DNA of 53,122 bases from Anaerolineae bacterium (GTDB taxonomy: Bacteria; Chloroflexota; Anaerolineae; Anaerolineales; Villigracilaceae). Under the pieces are notes generated by a model. The model was not told the origin of the DNA, searched no databases, and saw nothing but the letters and a program-made list of their open reading frames with translations. Each line of letters begins with the position of its first letter. The stretch's first letter is position 1. Positions 31,715-40,160 of the stretch are shown piece by piece. The position numbers were made by a program, and so were the translations under genes. The stretch is taken from NCBI GenBank assembly GCA_017303735.1, contig JAFLCF010000005.1, forward strand, positions 1 to 53,122. Direction: 5' to 3'.

Positions 31715-32725
31715 CTACGGGATGGAACTCAAAGCGACCACGTCCAGGATGTTCACGAACAGCGCCGCCGTGGAGTCATAGGCGCATTCAAAGACGATCT
31801 TGTTCGCATTGCTGCCTTCGTCTTCATCGTTCGGAGGACCAAAGGCGGTGTACAAACCAGCCATATCCACCCGGAAGGTTTCCTTCGAGTAGGTGGTGCC
31901 GGCAGTACCAAAGGTATTGCCTTCGATCAGCAAGCGGATCTGACGGGCGGTATCGCTGCGCCACTTCACGCGCTCCGCTGCGGTCGTGGAATTGTGAAGC
32001 AGGGTGAATTCAAAGGTAGCTTTTGCACCAATGAAATCAATAAAGCTGAAGTACAGATTTCCGTCACCGGTGAACTGCGCCTTCAGGCCTGTGGTGATCT
32101 TCAACTTTGCTTCAAGGAAGCCATTCGAGATTTGCGTAGCCCCGAGGGTTCCATCAACGTCGTCGATATACAGCCTCGAGCGGTTGAACAGCATTTCCGA
32201 AACCGTCGGCACAGACAGCGCGCCAGTGAACGAAGAAACCGTGGATTGCCGACCCTGCCAGTTTGCAGAAAGCATCCAGGCTTCGTTCTTCTTGCCAGAA
32301 AGCTCGAAGTCAACGACGAACGCGCCCTCCATCTCTTCAGCGACTTTGTTGTCACCGCCTTCGATGGTGTATGTCTTGATCGTGTTCTGGTCGCCGGATG
32401 GCAGGGGGTAGGAATAGATATAGCCGCTGCCTGTCCCGTCTTGAGACGGCGTGACTGTTTTGATGCCGCCTTCCAGAATGTGCAAGATCTGCTGGAAGGT
32501 CGCAGGCGTGGAAGGGAACGCCATGCTGGCAAGTTTCTTGGGCGTGTATTGGCGGGTCACCATCGAAGAGAAACCAATGTTCTCTTCCGGCATAACTTTT
32601 ACCTGTTCATCCACGGGCATGATGGCAGGACCACGCCAAATGGTCGAAGCCGCCACAGAAGTCAATGCAGTCGACTCCCGTCCAAGCTGTACTTTGCGCA
32701 GATTTTTGATACCTGATGTCGTCAT
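31715..32725 (-). CDS. Major tail protein
   Basis: 336 residues, well-placed before the chaperone. Mostly beta (QYTPKKLASMAFPSTPATFQ, GAFVVDFELSGKKNEAWML), two tandem halves as in siphophage tail-tube proteins. Strong ribosome site AAGGAG. Confidence 0.75.
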   Translation of the reverse strand: MTTSGIKNLRKVQLGRESTALTSVAASTIWRGPAIMPVDEQVKVMPEENIGFSSMVTRQYTPKKLASMAFPSTPATFQQILHILEGGIKTVTPSQDGTGSGYIYSYPLPSGDQNTIKTYTIEGGDNKVAEEMEGAFVVDFELSGKKNEAWMLSANWQGRQSTVSSFTGALSVPTVSEMLFNRSRLYIDDVDGTLGATQISNGFLEAKLKITTGLKAQFTGDGNLYFSFIDFIGAKATFEFTLLHNSTTAAERVKWRSDTARQIRLLIEGNTFGTAGTTYSKETFRVDMAGLYTAFGPPNDEDEGSNANKIVFECAYDSTAALFVNILDVVALSSIP

Positions 32726-32728
32726 GGG

Positions 32729-32917
32729 TTACTCCTTATCCTTTTGGGACATTTCTTTCTTCTTGCCAGCCAGATCCGGTTCCTTGTACAAACCGCTTTT
32801 GATCAATTCTTCCCGGCTCATCGGCAGGTCTTTTAGGTCTTCGGCGGTCAAGTCGCGAGCCGGAATTCCCGGCAGCCAGCTTGTCCCGATATAGATCAAT
32901 ACAATGTCGTTTTTCAT
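32729..32917 (-). CDS. Small hypothetical tail-module protein
   Basis: 62 residues from ATG 32917 with AGGAGAACC upstream; a longer frame to 33064 is a shadow. DIVLIYIGTSWLPGIPARDL, then a Lys-rich end. Function unknown. Confidence 0.55.
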   Translation of the reverse strand: MKNDIVLIYIGTSWLPGIPARDLTAEDLKDLPMSREELIKSGLYKEPDLAGKKKEMSQKDKE

Positions 32918-32924
32918 GGTTCTC

Positions 32925-33404
32925 CTAAGGCAAATACCGCTTGATCGAGGTATTGATTTCCTTGCGGATCTCTTCCGGCAGTACCTGCAACTCTTCGTCA
33001 ATGGTCTTGCGGAAGTGCGTCCATCTGCCACGATGTATCTTTGACTGCGTTCCAAAGATGTCACCTGCGATGGGTCCAGCTTGTTTCTTTTCGTTCGCCA
33101 CGCGGTACCCGATCTCGCCCAGGCTTGTCACCTTCCATGCCGCCTGGTACTCGCCGGTGCGTCGGTAGGGGATGCCCTTGCCGAAACCTTTTGTGGCGAA
33201 GAAGGCTTTGCGCTGCTTCTCGCTATCCCACTGAATGGGATAAGAAGGCGGCGCTCCTGGCACTTTCATGCGCTGTTGGATCGCCTGCGCTCTGCGGTAG
33301 ATCACCAGTCGGCTGACTTTCGGGATGTCGTCCCCGATCATCTGCAAGCCGTGACGGACAAGCACGGCATTGACCTTGACTTGCAAATAAGGAGTATCTG
33401 CCAT
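32925..33404 (-). CDS. HK97 gp10-like tail/head-tail joining protein
   Basis: 159 residues. Start MADTPYLQVKVNAVLVRHGL and the pattern RAQAIQQRMKVPGAPPSYP with RTGEYQAAWKV match the gp10/minor tail family of siphophages. Overlaps the preceding gene by 1 nt. Confidence 0.6.
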   Translation of the reverse strand: MADTPYLQVKVNAVLVRHGLQMIGDDIPKVSRLVIYRRAQAIQQRMKVPGAPPSYPIQWDSEKQRKAFFATKGFGKGIPYRRTGEYQAAWKVTSLGEIGYRVANEKKQAGPIAGDIFGTQSKIHRGRWTHFRKTIDEELQVLPEEIRKEINTSIKRYLP

Positions 33405-34054
33405 TAGTCACTGTGAAGCCTGAACTCCACCGGAATGATCTCGTGCAGGAATTCCCTGCCTCCAAGAATGACCGGGTCAAAGGAAGAAGATCCGTTGAAG
33501 GAAAGCTGCGCCCAGGTATCGTTCGTGTCGTTGTCCATGATCACGTCCGAGATCTTTTTCTCAAGCAGATCCAGCCGATCTTCTGCCTGGCGCTCTGTCC
33601 ACCAGAATACATTCGGGGTCGTGTACCCATAGGTCAGGCTTGCCACCGTGATGGAAACGCCGCTCGAAACACCAGTGATCACGGCTTGTTCGCTGTGGCT
33701 TGCATCTTCCACGGTCACGGTGTCGCCGACCTCGAAATCAGTCGTGCTGGGGACAAGGATCGTCTTGCTGCTTCCAGCCGTCGGGCTGTTGGTTGCTACA
33801 ACAGCGTCAGCCGCGTATAGAACAAATGTGTGAACTTCGAGCTGTACCAAACTTGATACACGGGTCACCTGCGCCTGCTTGCTGCGGCTCACCGGTGCCG
33901 ACGTCACCACCACGACCGAATACCTGCCTCCAAAGTCGGAGACGCGGTACGGGTAAACCTTCTTCGCGGGCAAGCCCGAGCCGACGAGTGCGGTCTCAAG
34001 CAGGGCGGCGAAGGCGGCGCGGATGGTGCTTCGGTTCTGTACGGCTGCGGGCAT
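33404..34054 (-). CDS. Tail terminator-like protein
   Basis: 216 residues. The ends look like a tail terminator fold (ALLETALVGSGLPAKKVYPY; ISDVIMDNDTNDTWAQLSF), with a beta-rich insert of about 60 residues in the middle (ILVPSTTDFEVGDTVTVEDA), more like a carbohydrate-binding or Ig-like insertion. Position fits. Confidence 0.55.
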   Translation of the reverse strand: MPAAVQNRSTIRAAFAALLETALVGSGLPAKKVYPYRVSDFGGRYSVVVVTSAPVSRSKQAQVTRVSSLVQLEVHTFVLYAADAVVATNSPTAGSSKTILVPSTTDFEVGDTVTVEDASHSEQAVITGVSSGVSITVASLTYGYTTPNVFWWTERQAEDRLDLLEKKISDVIMDNDTNDTWAQLSFNGSSSFDPVILGGREFLHEIIPVEFRLHSD

Positions 34055-34371
34055 TAGCGTTTGATGTCCTCAAGCACAAGATGAACAAATCCGGTGCTGT
34101 CTGCAAGGAAGGTCTGCAATAGTTCGACTGGGGTTTCAAGGGCAAGCCGGCGGCGGGTTTCAGGGTCAACCGGATCGAGCGGAGTGCAGCTCAGTCCTGA
34201 TGTCAAATGTGCAGTCGGCTCGCCCTTCTTGGTTCGTTTCGTAGTAGGGCTCAAGGTCGCACGTCGGGTAAACCCTCGGCTGTTCATGCCTGTGCCTGTC
34301 CACTCAGCAACGGACTTGATCGGGTAATCCTTGCCAGATACAACAAGAAAATCACCGGGCTTGATGTCCAC
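34054..34371 (-). CDS. Head closure-like protein
   Basis: 105 residues, compact beta barrel pattern beginning MDIKPGDFLVVSGKDYPIKS. Gene order between adaptor and tail terminator supports a head-closure role. Weak family evidence. Confidence 0.5.
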   Translation of the reverse strand: MDIKPGDFLVVSGKDYPIKSVAEWTGTGMNSRGFTRRATLSPTTKRTKKGEPTAHLTSGLSCTPLDPVDPETRRRLALETPVELLQTFLADSTGFVHLVLEDIKR

Positions 34372-34814
34372 TACTCTTCGTCCGTTTCTGCGAAGTCATA
34401 ATCCACCACGCCGGCTTCAAGGCTTCCGCCTCCAAAGCCGTACATGGATTGCAGGTCACTCAGCTTGCGGGCGATGTCGCGTTCCAGGTCTTCCGCAAAC
34501 TGCGAAAGGTTCTCAGAGCGCGGACCAATCCGCATATCCACCATGCCCCAGCGACCTTTGATGTTCAGCATCAGCCGGTATTCTGCGATGTCCAGGAACT
34601 GATCAAAATCCTCTTCATCGAGGAAGGTCAAGTCGGCATCTGCCACGGAGCTAAACGAAGACACCGTGCCGCCCATCTTGCGGACAGCAAAGCCGATGGG
34701 GCTGTTCAAGTCGGTGTTCGAGCCGACGACGGTCACCGCCATCGAGACCGCTTCCATGCGGCTCTTTTGGCGCGATACCAGTTCAGCTTCTGTGTTTGCT
34801 CGTGTCAGGCTCAT
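34371..34814 (-). CDS. Head-tail adaptor-like protein
   Basis: 147 residues, helical with FLDEEDFDQFLDIAEYRLM and AEDLERDIARKLSDLQSMYG. Position after the capsid operon is that of gp6/gp15-type connectors. Acidic C-terminus. Confidence 0.5.
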   Translation of the reverse strand: MSLTRANTEAELVSRQKSRMEAVSMAVTVVGSNTDLNSPIGFAVRKMGGTVSSFSSVADADLTFLDEEDFDQFLDIAEYRLMLNIKGRWGMVDMRIGPRSENLSQFAEDLERDIARKLSDLQSMYGFGGGSLEAGVVDYDFAETDEE

Positions 34815-34853
34815 AGTGTTTTCTTAGGTGGATAATTCGATTTTAATTCATGA

Positions 34854-34876
34854 GGGGCGGGGGGATACCCCGCCCC
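34854..34876 (-). terminator. GC-rich hairpin downstream of capsid genes
   Basis: GGGGCGGGG / CCCCGCCCC stem. A strong hairpin here would reduce transcription past the capsid genes; the T-run is poor. Confidence 0.5.
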
Positions 34877-34882
34877 GGTTGG

Positions 34883-35254
34883 TTATTTGGTTTTGGTCTT
34901 GCGATCCGGCTTGGTGACGGGTTGAGCCGCTTCGGGATCTGCGACCTGGCTTGTTTCGTTATCGCCAGGGATAGTCCCGTCGTTGGCTTGCGCTTCCTGA
35001 ACTTCAGGCAAAGGCTCGCCGACCGGTTCCACGATCACAGCCGCTTCGGGCTTTGCAAGGTCTTCGACTTGCAGGACGAGGGCGAGTTTCGCATCGATCC
35101 GCTGCAAGGCTTGCAGCGTCCGGTAATTCGGGTTGCGTACCGGTGGGGTCACTTCGTCGTACGTAATGCCCTTCGCCTTGATCAGTACATCGAGCTTTTG
35201 CTCAATATCACTGATCGCCAGTTCCTTGTGAGTCTCTAAAACGGCTGCTTTCAT
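34883..35254 (-). CDS. Hypothetical protein after capsid
   Basis: 123 residues. N-terminal helix (THKELAISDIEQKLDVLIKA) and an acidic, Pro/Glu-rich tail. Could be a capsid accessory or connector protein. Confidence 0.5.
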   Translation of the reverse strand: MKAAVLETHKELAISDIEQKLDVLIKAKGITYDEVTPPVRNPNYRTLQALQRIDAKLALVLQVEDLAKPEAAVIVEPVGEPLPEVQEAQANDGTIPGDNETSQVADPEAAQPVTKPDRKTKTK

Positions 35255-35265
35255 CAGGTCACCTC

Positions 35266-36351
35266 TTAGTGGCTATAGCCAGAAGGCACGGAATAGCTTC
35301 CGCCGGTGCCGAGTTCCATCACGTAGCCGTTGAGGCGGTTGACCACGCCGAGACCGAACCACCACTGCCAGTTGGACTTGGTGATCGGAGCGACGGTGCT
35401 TTCGCTGGTCAATGCGAGACCACGGGGGAGACCGGTGTACGCCGGGTCCACACGCATCTGCAAAGGCTTCTCTGCGAGCAAGTCAATGCCAAGCATGTAG
35501 TTGGCGGGCATCCAGTTCCACACGGCAACATAGGCTTCGTTGCAGTAGCCGATGATCTCACCGGGGATGGACACGGGCAGGTTCAGGACGGTGTCGCTGT
35601 TGACGCCCTTTGCAATGTTGCTGTCGTTCACAGCTTCAAAGTCGGCAAGGGCTTCGACGTAATCCTGAGCGCCAGGGGCAATCAACACCACACGGCGGCG
35701 CGCATCACCGTTCGAGAAGAAGCGGTCACGCAAGGCGCGGCTGATGGTCTTGATCGGGTTGTTGGTGTTGGAGATGGAGGCGGTGGCGTAATTGCTTTCC
35801 GCATAGTGGGTCGCGGTCGCAGCGGTCGCGCCGCCGTTGATGGGCGGGTATAACACGCTGTCGCCATTGGCGAGCGGCACACAGGAGAGGGAGCCGCGCA
35901 GCTCGTCCTCAAAGGTGTAACCAGCGCTGTCGAGCAGGGCGCGCAGGATCTCTTTGCGGAGGGTGTTCTGCGAGCGCAGCACAACGCCGTCTACAGCGCG
36001 CTGATAATCGTTCAGCGTCATGTAGGCGAGATCACGGGTCTGCCAGGAGATCGCATCGCCGAAGCCTTCCAGCGGAAGCGCGACGTCCCAGTACCCGGTC
36101 ACCTTGCGTTCAGCGGGTTGGTTGCGCTTGTTCACGCGCTGCAATTCGCCGTCCGCAGGGAGGTAGTAACGGAACTTGTGATCTTCGGTCGTGCGTTCAA
36201 TGAACAGACCGGTGACGCGGGCAAGGTCTTCATTGACCATGCCAACGTATTCCTGGGTGGCTTCCCAGACTTGCTGTTGACCAACACCTTCGATGAAGGT
36301 GCGTTCGCTGTCCTCGATGCCGAGGATGCCGGGGATGGTTTGAACTGTCAT
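35266..36351 (-). CDS. Major capsid protein
   Basis: 361 residues. HK97-like features: long helix near the N-terminus, VTGYWDVALPLEGFGDAIS, ALLDSAGYTFEDELRGSLSC, RRRVVLIAPGAQDYVEALAD (spine and P domain) and a Gly-rich end. Flanked by decoration-like and connector genes; no obvious protease domain nearby. Good ribosome site. Confidence 0.8.
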   Translation of the reverse strand: MTVQTIPGILGIEDSERTFIEGVGQQQVWEATQEYVGMVNEDLARVTGLFIERTTEDHKFRYYLPADGELQRVNKRNQPAERKVTGYWDVALPLEGFGDAISWQTRDLAYMTLNDYQRAVDGVVLRSQNTLRKEILRALLDSAGYTFEDELRGSLSCVPLANGDSVLYPPINGGATAATATHYAESNYATASISNTNNPIKTISRALRDRFFSNGDARRRVVLIAPGAQDYVEALADFEAVNDSNIAKGVNSDTVLNLPVSIPGEIIGYCNEAYVAVWNWMPANYMLGIDLLAEKPLQMRVDPAYTGLPRGLALTSESTVAPITKSNWQWWFGLGVVNRLNGYVMELGTGGSYSVPSGYSH

Positions 36352-36363
36352 GGGTGCGTCTCC

Positions 36364-36783
36364 TTATGACCAGGCGCGCAGGTGATCCGCATCGACGAAG
36401 AGAACCTTCGTGAGGTCAGGATCGGTAAGGGCTTCGACACGCCCGACAATAACCGTCATGGTGCCAGCAGCGTCGTCCAGTGAACCGGCGGTGTCACTGA
36501 GGTACACAGCGCCGTCGTATGCCACACCCGAAAGGGCGTAGCCGCTGATATAGCCCCGGCGCAAGATTGCGCAGGGTTTGCCGGCGGCGCAGTCGTACAG
36601 GGCAATGCCGCGTACTTGCTGCTTGCCGGAGCCGTTGGCATCAGCGATGCCAGCTTTACCCGCCGTGGTCTGATAGACCGGTTGACCGGCGGTGATCGCT
36701 TCGGCGGCGATCAGTTGGAAGACGTCATTCTTGTCAGCAAAGACTTCGGTGACGCCCGTGGTTGCAATTGTGATTGCGGTCAT
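36364..36783 (-). CDS. Capsid decoration/stabilisation protein (DUF2190-like)
   Basis: 139 residues. EAITAGQPVYQTTAGKAGIA, GIALYDCAAGKPCAILRRGY and GAVYLSDTAGSLDDAAGTM are the repeat pattern of DUF2190/gpD-like proteins, which bind the outside of the head. Confidence 0.75.
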   Translation of the reverse strand: MTAITIATTGVTEVFADKNDVFQLIAAEAITAGQPVYQTTAGKAGIADANGSGKQQVRGIALYDCAAGKPCAILRRGYISGYALSGVAYDGAVYLSDTAGSLDDAAGTMTVIVGRVEALTDPDLTKVLFVDADHLRAWS

Positions 36784-36798
36784 GGGTAACTCCTTAGG

Positions 36799-37500
36799 TT
36801 ACAGTCCAGAGATAATGCGTGTTCGTTTTTCGCCGTTCACGCTTTCCTTCTTCTTGCCTTTGGGTCCAGACTCATTCCCTTGTGGGGATTTTGTCTGTTT
36901 CTCTTCAGCAAGCATCCAGGGTTTTCTTTTTGCCAGATCTGCCAGGGCTTCATTCACACCTGTAAACGTCCCGTCTTTTTCCTGGATACCTTCACGGTTC
37001 AACAGGAGCAGCACGTCGTCCATCGCGTCAGCGCGGAACGCGGCACGGATCACCTTGCCGTCCTTGTCCACGACCGCTGTGCTTGCCGACATCTTGATCT
37101 CGGCATTCATCAGCTTCGTGGTGGCTTGTGCGAGAACTTCATCCGCAGCGGCTTTCGCGGCTTTGGCGTCGTTCTCAGCCTTCTCACGGGCGGCTTGCTC
37201 TTTTTCAAGAGCGGTCTTTTTCTCTTCATCGGCTTTCCGGGCAGTTTCAAGCAGCTTCTTGGCTTCTTCCGGGTCAGTCACGCCGAGTTCCTTCAGGAGC
37301 TTCTCGCGTTCCGCTTTCGCGGCGCGGTCGGCACGGTCGGAAAATTGCTTGTCGAGCGCTTCCTGTTTGGATTTCTCCTCGGCTGCCTTTTTATCGTCAG
37401 CGGGTGGTTCGTCTCCACCGCCGCCGGCTCCGTCGTCGGGAGCAAAAAAAGGCATCGACAAAAAGAAAAAACGTTTAATAAGGTTCGAGTGGGTTAGCAT
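36799..37500 (-). CDS. Scaffold-like protein
   Basis: 233 residues from ATG 37500 (GAAGGAAA upstream). Gly/Pro-rich start, then a long charged coiled coil (residues 30-140; EKEQAAREKAENDAKAAKAA) and a short C-terminal domain with GTFTGVNEALADLAKRKPW, which resembles GP20/DUF4355 scaffolds. Directly before the decoration and capsid genes. Confidence 0.7.
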   Translation of the reverse strand: MLTHSNLIKRFFFLSMPFFAPDDGAGGGGDEPPADDKKAAEEKSKQEALDKQFSDRADRAAKAEREKLLKELGVTDPEEAKKLLETARKADEEKKTALEKEQAAREKAENDAKAAKAAADEVLAQATTKLMNAEIKMSASTAVVDKDGKVIRAAFRADAMDDVLLLLNREGIQEKDGTFTGVNEALADLAKRKPWMLAEEKQTKSPQGNESGPKGKKKESVNGEKRTRIISGL

Positions 37501-37562
37501 GACATTTCCTTCCACCATTGACCGCTGGTGTTGCGTCTTGGAAATGCTGAGTTAACGAAAAA

Positions 37563-37598
37563 AACCGGGGCAGACCTTTTACAAGGCCTGCCCCGGTT
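37563..37598 (-). terminator. Leader hairpin / attenuator 1
   Basis: AACCGGGGCAG / CTGCCCCGGTT with an inner CCTT/AAGG, followed on the minus strand by TTTTTTT. It lies between a likely promoter (37650-37680) and the scaffold gene, so it must be read through for capsid expression. Near-identical stem at 42645-42684. Confidence 0.75.
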
Positions 37599-37649
37599 TC
37601 AGTTGAACTCAGTCGGGCGAAAAAATATTTACTTGTTCGTTACTTCGCT

Positions 37650-37680
37650 ATTGTAGCACAAAAGTTCTGCGATTTGTCAA
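37650..37680 (-). promoter_or_regulatory. Sigma70-like late promoter 1
   Basis: On the minus strand: TTGACA (37680-37675) and extended -10 TGCTACAAT (-10 at 37655-37650). Spacer is 19 bp, or 17 bp if GACAAA is used as the -35. A conserved leader segment with CGCCCGACTG and GTTCAACTGAAACC follows. Confidence 0.6.
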
Positions 37681-38537
37681 GTAGTCCGTTGCTTTTTTTT
37701 CTTCGCGTCTTCACGCGCCTTGAGTTCTGATTTCGTTTCTTCCAGCAGCTTTGCTCGTTGCACTCCGCCCGGGTCTAACTCTGGTGAATACAACACCGTG
37801 CCAGTCCTGCAATAACGATGGAACGCCGGGTAGTCCATCTCATCCGCAAAGCGCGGTGTACCGGTCAGCTTGAACATACCGTCCAACGGCTGGATCTGCC
37901 CATGCACTCGTAGGCAGCAATCCGTTGTCCGCTCATCGATGACGGCTACTGCCATCTTGAATAGGTTCTCGATCTTATTGCCAGCCGAATTCCGACTGTT
38001 CTCGATCATGTTGTCGAACGCCTGCCACACCAGGAACGCCGCCCAGTAGGCAACCGCCTCCACGATCTCAAGCCAGTTGAATACCCCGTTGCGGGTTTCA
38101 TCGCCGATGATCTGTTCGTCTGAAGCGTCCACGGTCAGCAGCGCAAGCATCGCCGCGTGCTGGGCATCGAAGCGAGCCATGATTGCCCGCATGGCACTAT
38201 CTTTTTCGGTAGTTAAGTTTATACCGCCGAGGATATTGGCATCGTACAGTTCCAGTTGCCAACGTGCCTCCTCTACCCCTAAATTGATCGAAGAATTGAA
38301 AATCGCAGAGATCTCACGTTGCACGTCGCGTTTCAGCCGGTCGAGAATACCCTGGATAACAGAGATCGCCGCGCCGCCTGCCAAAGCCCCGATGATCGCA
38401 AAGCGGGCGTCACTGTACAGCGCGGCAATACGTCCTTCCGGGTTCGCAGAGTTGCCGATGTCGGCGAATAGGTCTCCCATTCGCTCGTTCATCCGCAGAC
38501 CAGAACGGATTGCCTTTTGTGTTGGGCTGGTAGGCAT
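37677..38537 (-). CDS. Mu F-like / SPP1 gp7-type minor head protein
   Basis: 286 residues. C-terminal signature DERTTDCCLRVHGQ and FHRYCRTGTV is the hallmark of the phage Mu F-like domain, with conserved Cys and His residues. The N-terminal 200 residues are helical. Located after the portal, as usual; probably inside the head, involved in DNA delivery. Confidence 0.82.
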   Translation of the reverse strand: MPTSPTQKAIRSGLRMNERMGDLFADIGNSANPEGRIAALYSDARFAIIGALAGGAAISVIQGILDRLKRDVQREISAIFNSSINLGVEEARWQLELYDANILGGINLTTEKDSAMRAIMARFDAQHAAMLALLTVDASDEQIIGDETRNGVFNWLEIVEAVAYWAAFLVWQAFDNMIENSRNSAGNKIENLFKMAVAVIDERTTDCCLRVHGQIQPLDGMFKLTGTPRFADEMDYPAFHRYCRTGTVLYSPELDPGGVQRAKLLEETKSELKAREDAKKKKQRTT

Positions 38538-38540
38538 GGC

Positions 38541-40157
38541 TTATTTCTTTCCGGTGCTGTTCTGCTTAGTGGCAGGGTTCTGGTTCGAGCCTTCGGTGCG
38601 AGCCAGCTTCAATCCTTCAATCGCCGACCGAGAGGCTTCCTGTCGCATCTGGTACTCTTCTGAGTTTGTGATCTCTGCGATCTCTTCTTCAGACCAGCCT
38701 TCGCGTTTCAGGTACACGGTCAACGGCACGCCGGCTTTCTTTGCCAGATCTGCGTTTTCCCAGAAGAGCTTATCTTCTTCAAGATCGTCAATGGGGTCAT
38801 TATCAAAGACCGGTCGGTCTCCAATGGAATGTTCAAGTCCGCCGCTTGCAAAGCTGTCCAGGTCGAAGCCGGTGAAATTCTCGTACCCTCTCATCCCGCC
38901 GATGGCAACCGCCATCATCTGCGCGCGGACCAGGGCATTGTCATAATTCGGGCGTCTCTGCACGACCTTTGCGACCGCAGGGGCGCGGTTGTAACGCAAG
39001 GCACGTCCAGAGATGTCACCGGAGGCATTGGCAATATCCACCCGCAGTTCGGGGTAATCGCGCTCGAGCTCGCCGACCAGTTTCATGATGCTATTCGTAA
39101 CCTGCTCCACTTCAATCGGGGCTACCAGCGAATATGGCTTTGCTTCGGAATTTGTAGAATACAAGAACTTTTGTTCTGTTCTGCCGGGTTGTGGCTTTTC
39201 GTCGGTCGGCTCCTGCCCGGTCGCTTTTTTGGTCGTTTCCGGCTTGCTAATACCCGCCAACAGCCACGCGCCCTCGACCAGCTTGCGGATCTGGTCATGC
39301 AGTTTGCTTGCCTGATCATCCACTTCACGGAACTTGGAAAGCCCAGGGTGCAGCTCAGACCAGCCGAAGTCCAAGCCGACGTCATTGTGTTGCAGAACGA
39401 CCATCGGCACAAAGCCATAGTCTTCTGTCCATTCAGCTTGTCCGTCTGGGTTTCCTTCCCAGGCATACAGAGACTCGTTGCGGTAGGTGGAATAGTAGAT
39501 CGTGTCTTCGCCTTCCACACGTTCAACAACTTCGCGGAACTTCACGGTCTTCGCCTGCTTCTCAGGGTCGGCGACGTCGTATTCCAGCTCGTAACCTTTG
39601 ACGTTCCCGAATTCATCCAATGTCACATCACGAAGATGCGATGGGTGAATGGGGCGCATGTAGACCTTTTCCTTTGACGGACTATCCACGATCTTGATAA
39701 TCCCGTCTCCGAGCACAGGCGTCCATAGACCAAAGACGTCCTTCTTGATCTGCCAGTTCGACCACTTCCACACCTGCCCGATAGCCGGTCGCAGGGCTTC
39801 GATGTCTGTTACGATCGGCAAACACGAAGGCGTCTCGCTTCCGTCACCGGCGGCCAGGTCAAGCGCTCCACCCAGTAGCTTTGCCTTCCAGAATTCACCG
39901 ATGCGATAAGAGGGGTTGTAGATGTTACGGATGTACTTATACAGACCCTTCTCTGTCTTTAGCGAAGCCGCCCAGGTATGCACTTTGTCATAGGCAGTGT
40001 TCTCATACATCGCCCACAGCATGGAATACCGCAGCCGGCGCGCGCCATAGTCGGTAAAATCTTCCAGTGTTTTTTGGTCACTGGTCACAAATTTTTCTTG
40101 AAAAGCTGTGTATCCTGCCATAGTTGCTCCGTAAAGTCGCTGAAAAAAGTTCGGCAT
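38541..40157 (-). CDS. Portal protein
   Basis: 538 residues. Regions KLLGGALDLAAGDGSETPSC, ELHPGLSKFREVDDQASKLH and the Gln/Glu-rich C-terminus after YLKREGWSEEEIAEI fit siphophage portals. Between terminase and Mu F-like protein. Forms the twelve-subunit channel through which DNA is packaged. Confidence 0.8.
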   Translation of the reverse strand: MPNFFQRLYGATMAGYTAFQEKFVTSDQKTLEDFTDYGARRLRYSMLWAMYENTAYDKVHTWAASLKTEKGLYKYIRNIYNPSYRIGEFWKAKLLGGALDLAAGDGSETPSCLPIVTDIEALRPAIGQVWKWSNWQIKKDVFGLWTPVLGDGIIKIVDSPSKEKVYMRPIHPSHLRDVTLDEFGNVKGYELEYDVADPEKQAKTVKFREVVERVEGEDTIYYSTYRNESLYAWEGNPDGQAEWTEDYGFVPMVVLQHNDVGLDFGWSELHPGLSKFREVDDQASKLHDQIRKLVEGAWLLAGISKPETTKKATGQEPTDEKPQPGRTEQKFLYSTNSEAKPYSLVAPIEVEQVTNSIMKLVGELERDYPELRVDIANASGDISGRALRYNRAPAVAKVVQRRPNYDNALVRAQMMAVAIGGMRGYENFTGFDLDSFASGGLEHSIGDRPVFDNDPIDDLEEDKLFWENADLAKKAGVPLTVYLKREGWSEEEIAEITNSEEYQMRQEASRSAIEGLKLARTEGSNQNPATKQNSTGKK

Positions 40158-40160
40158 TGT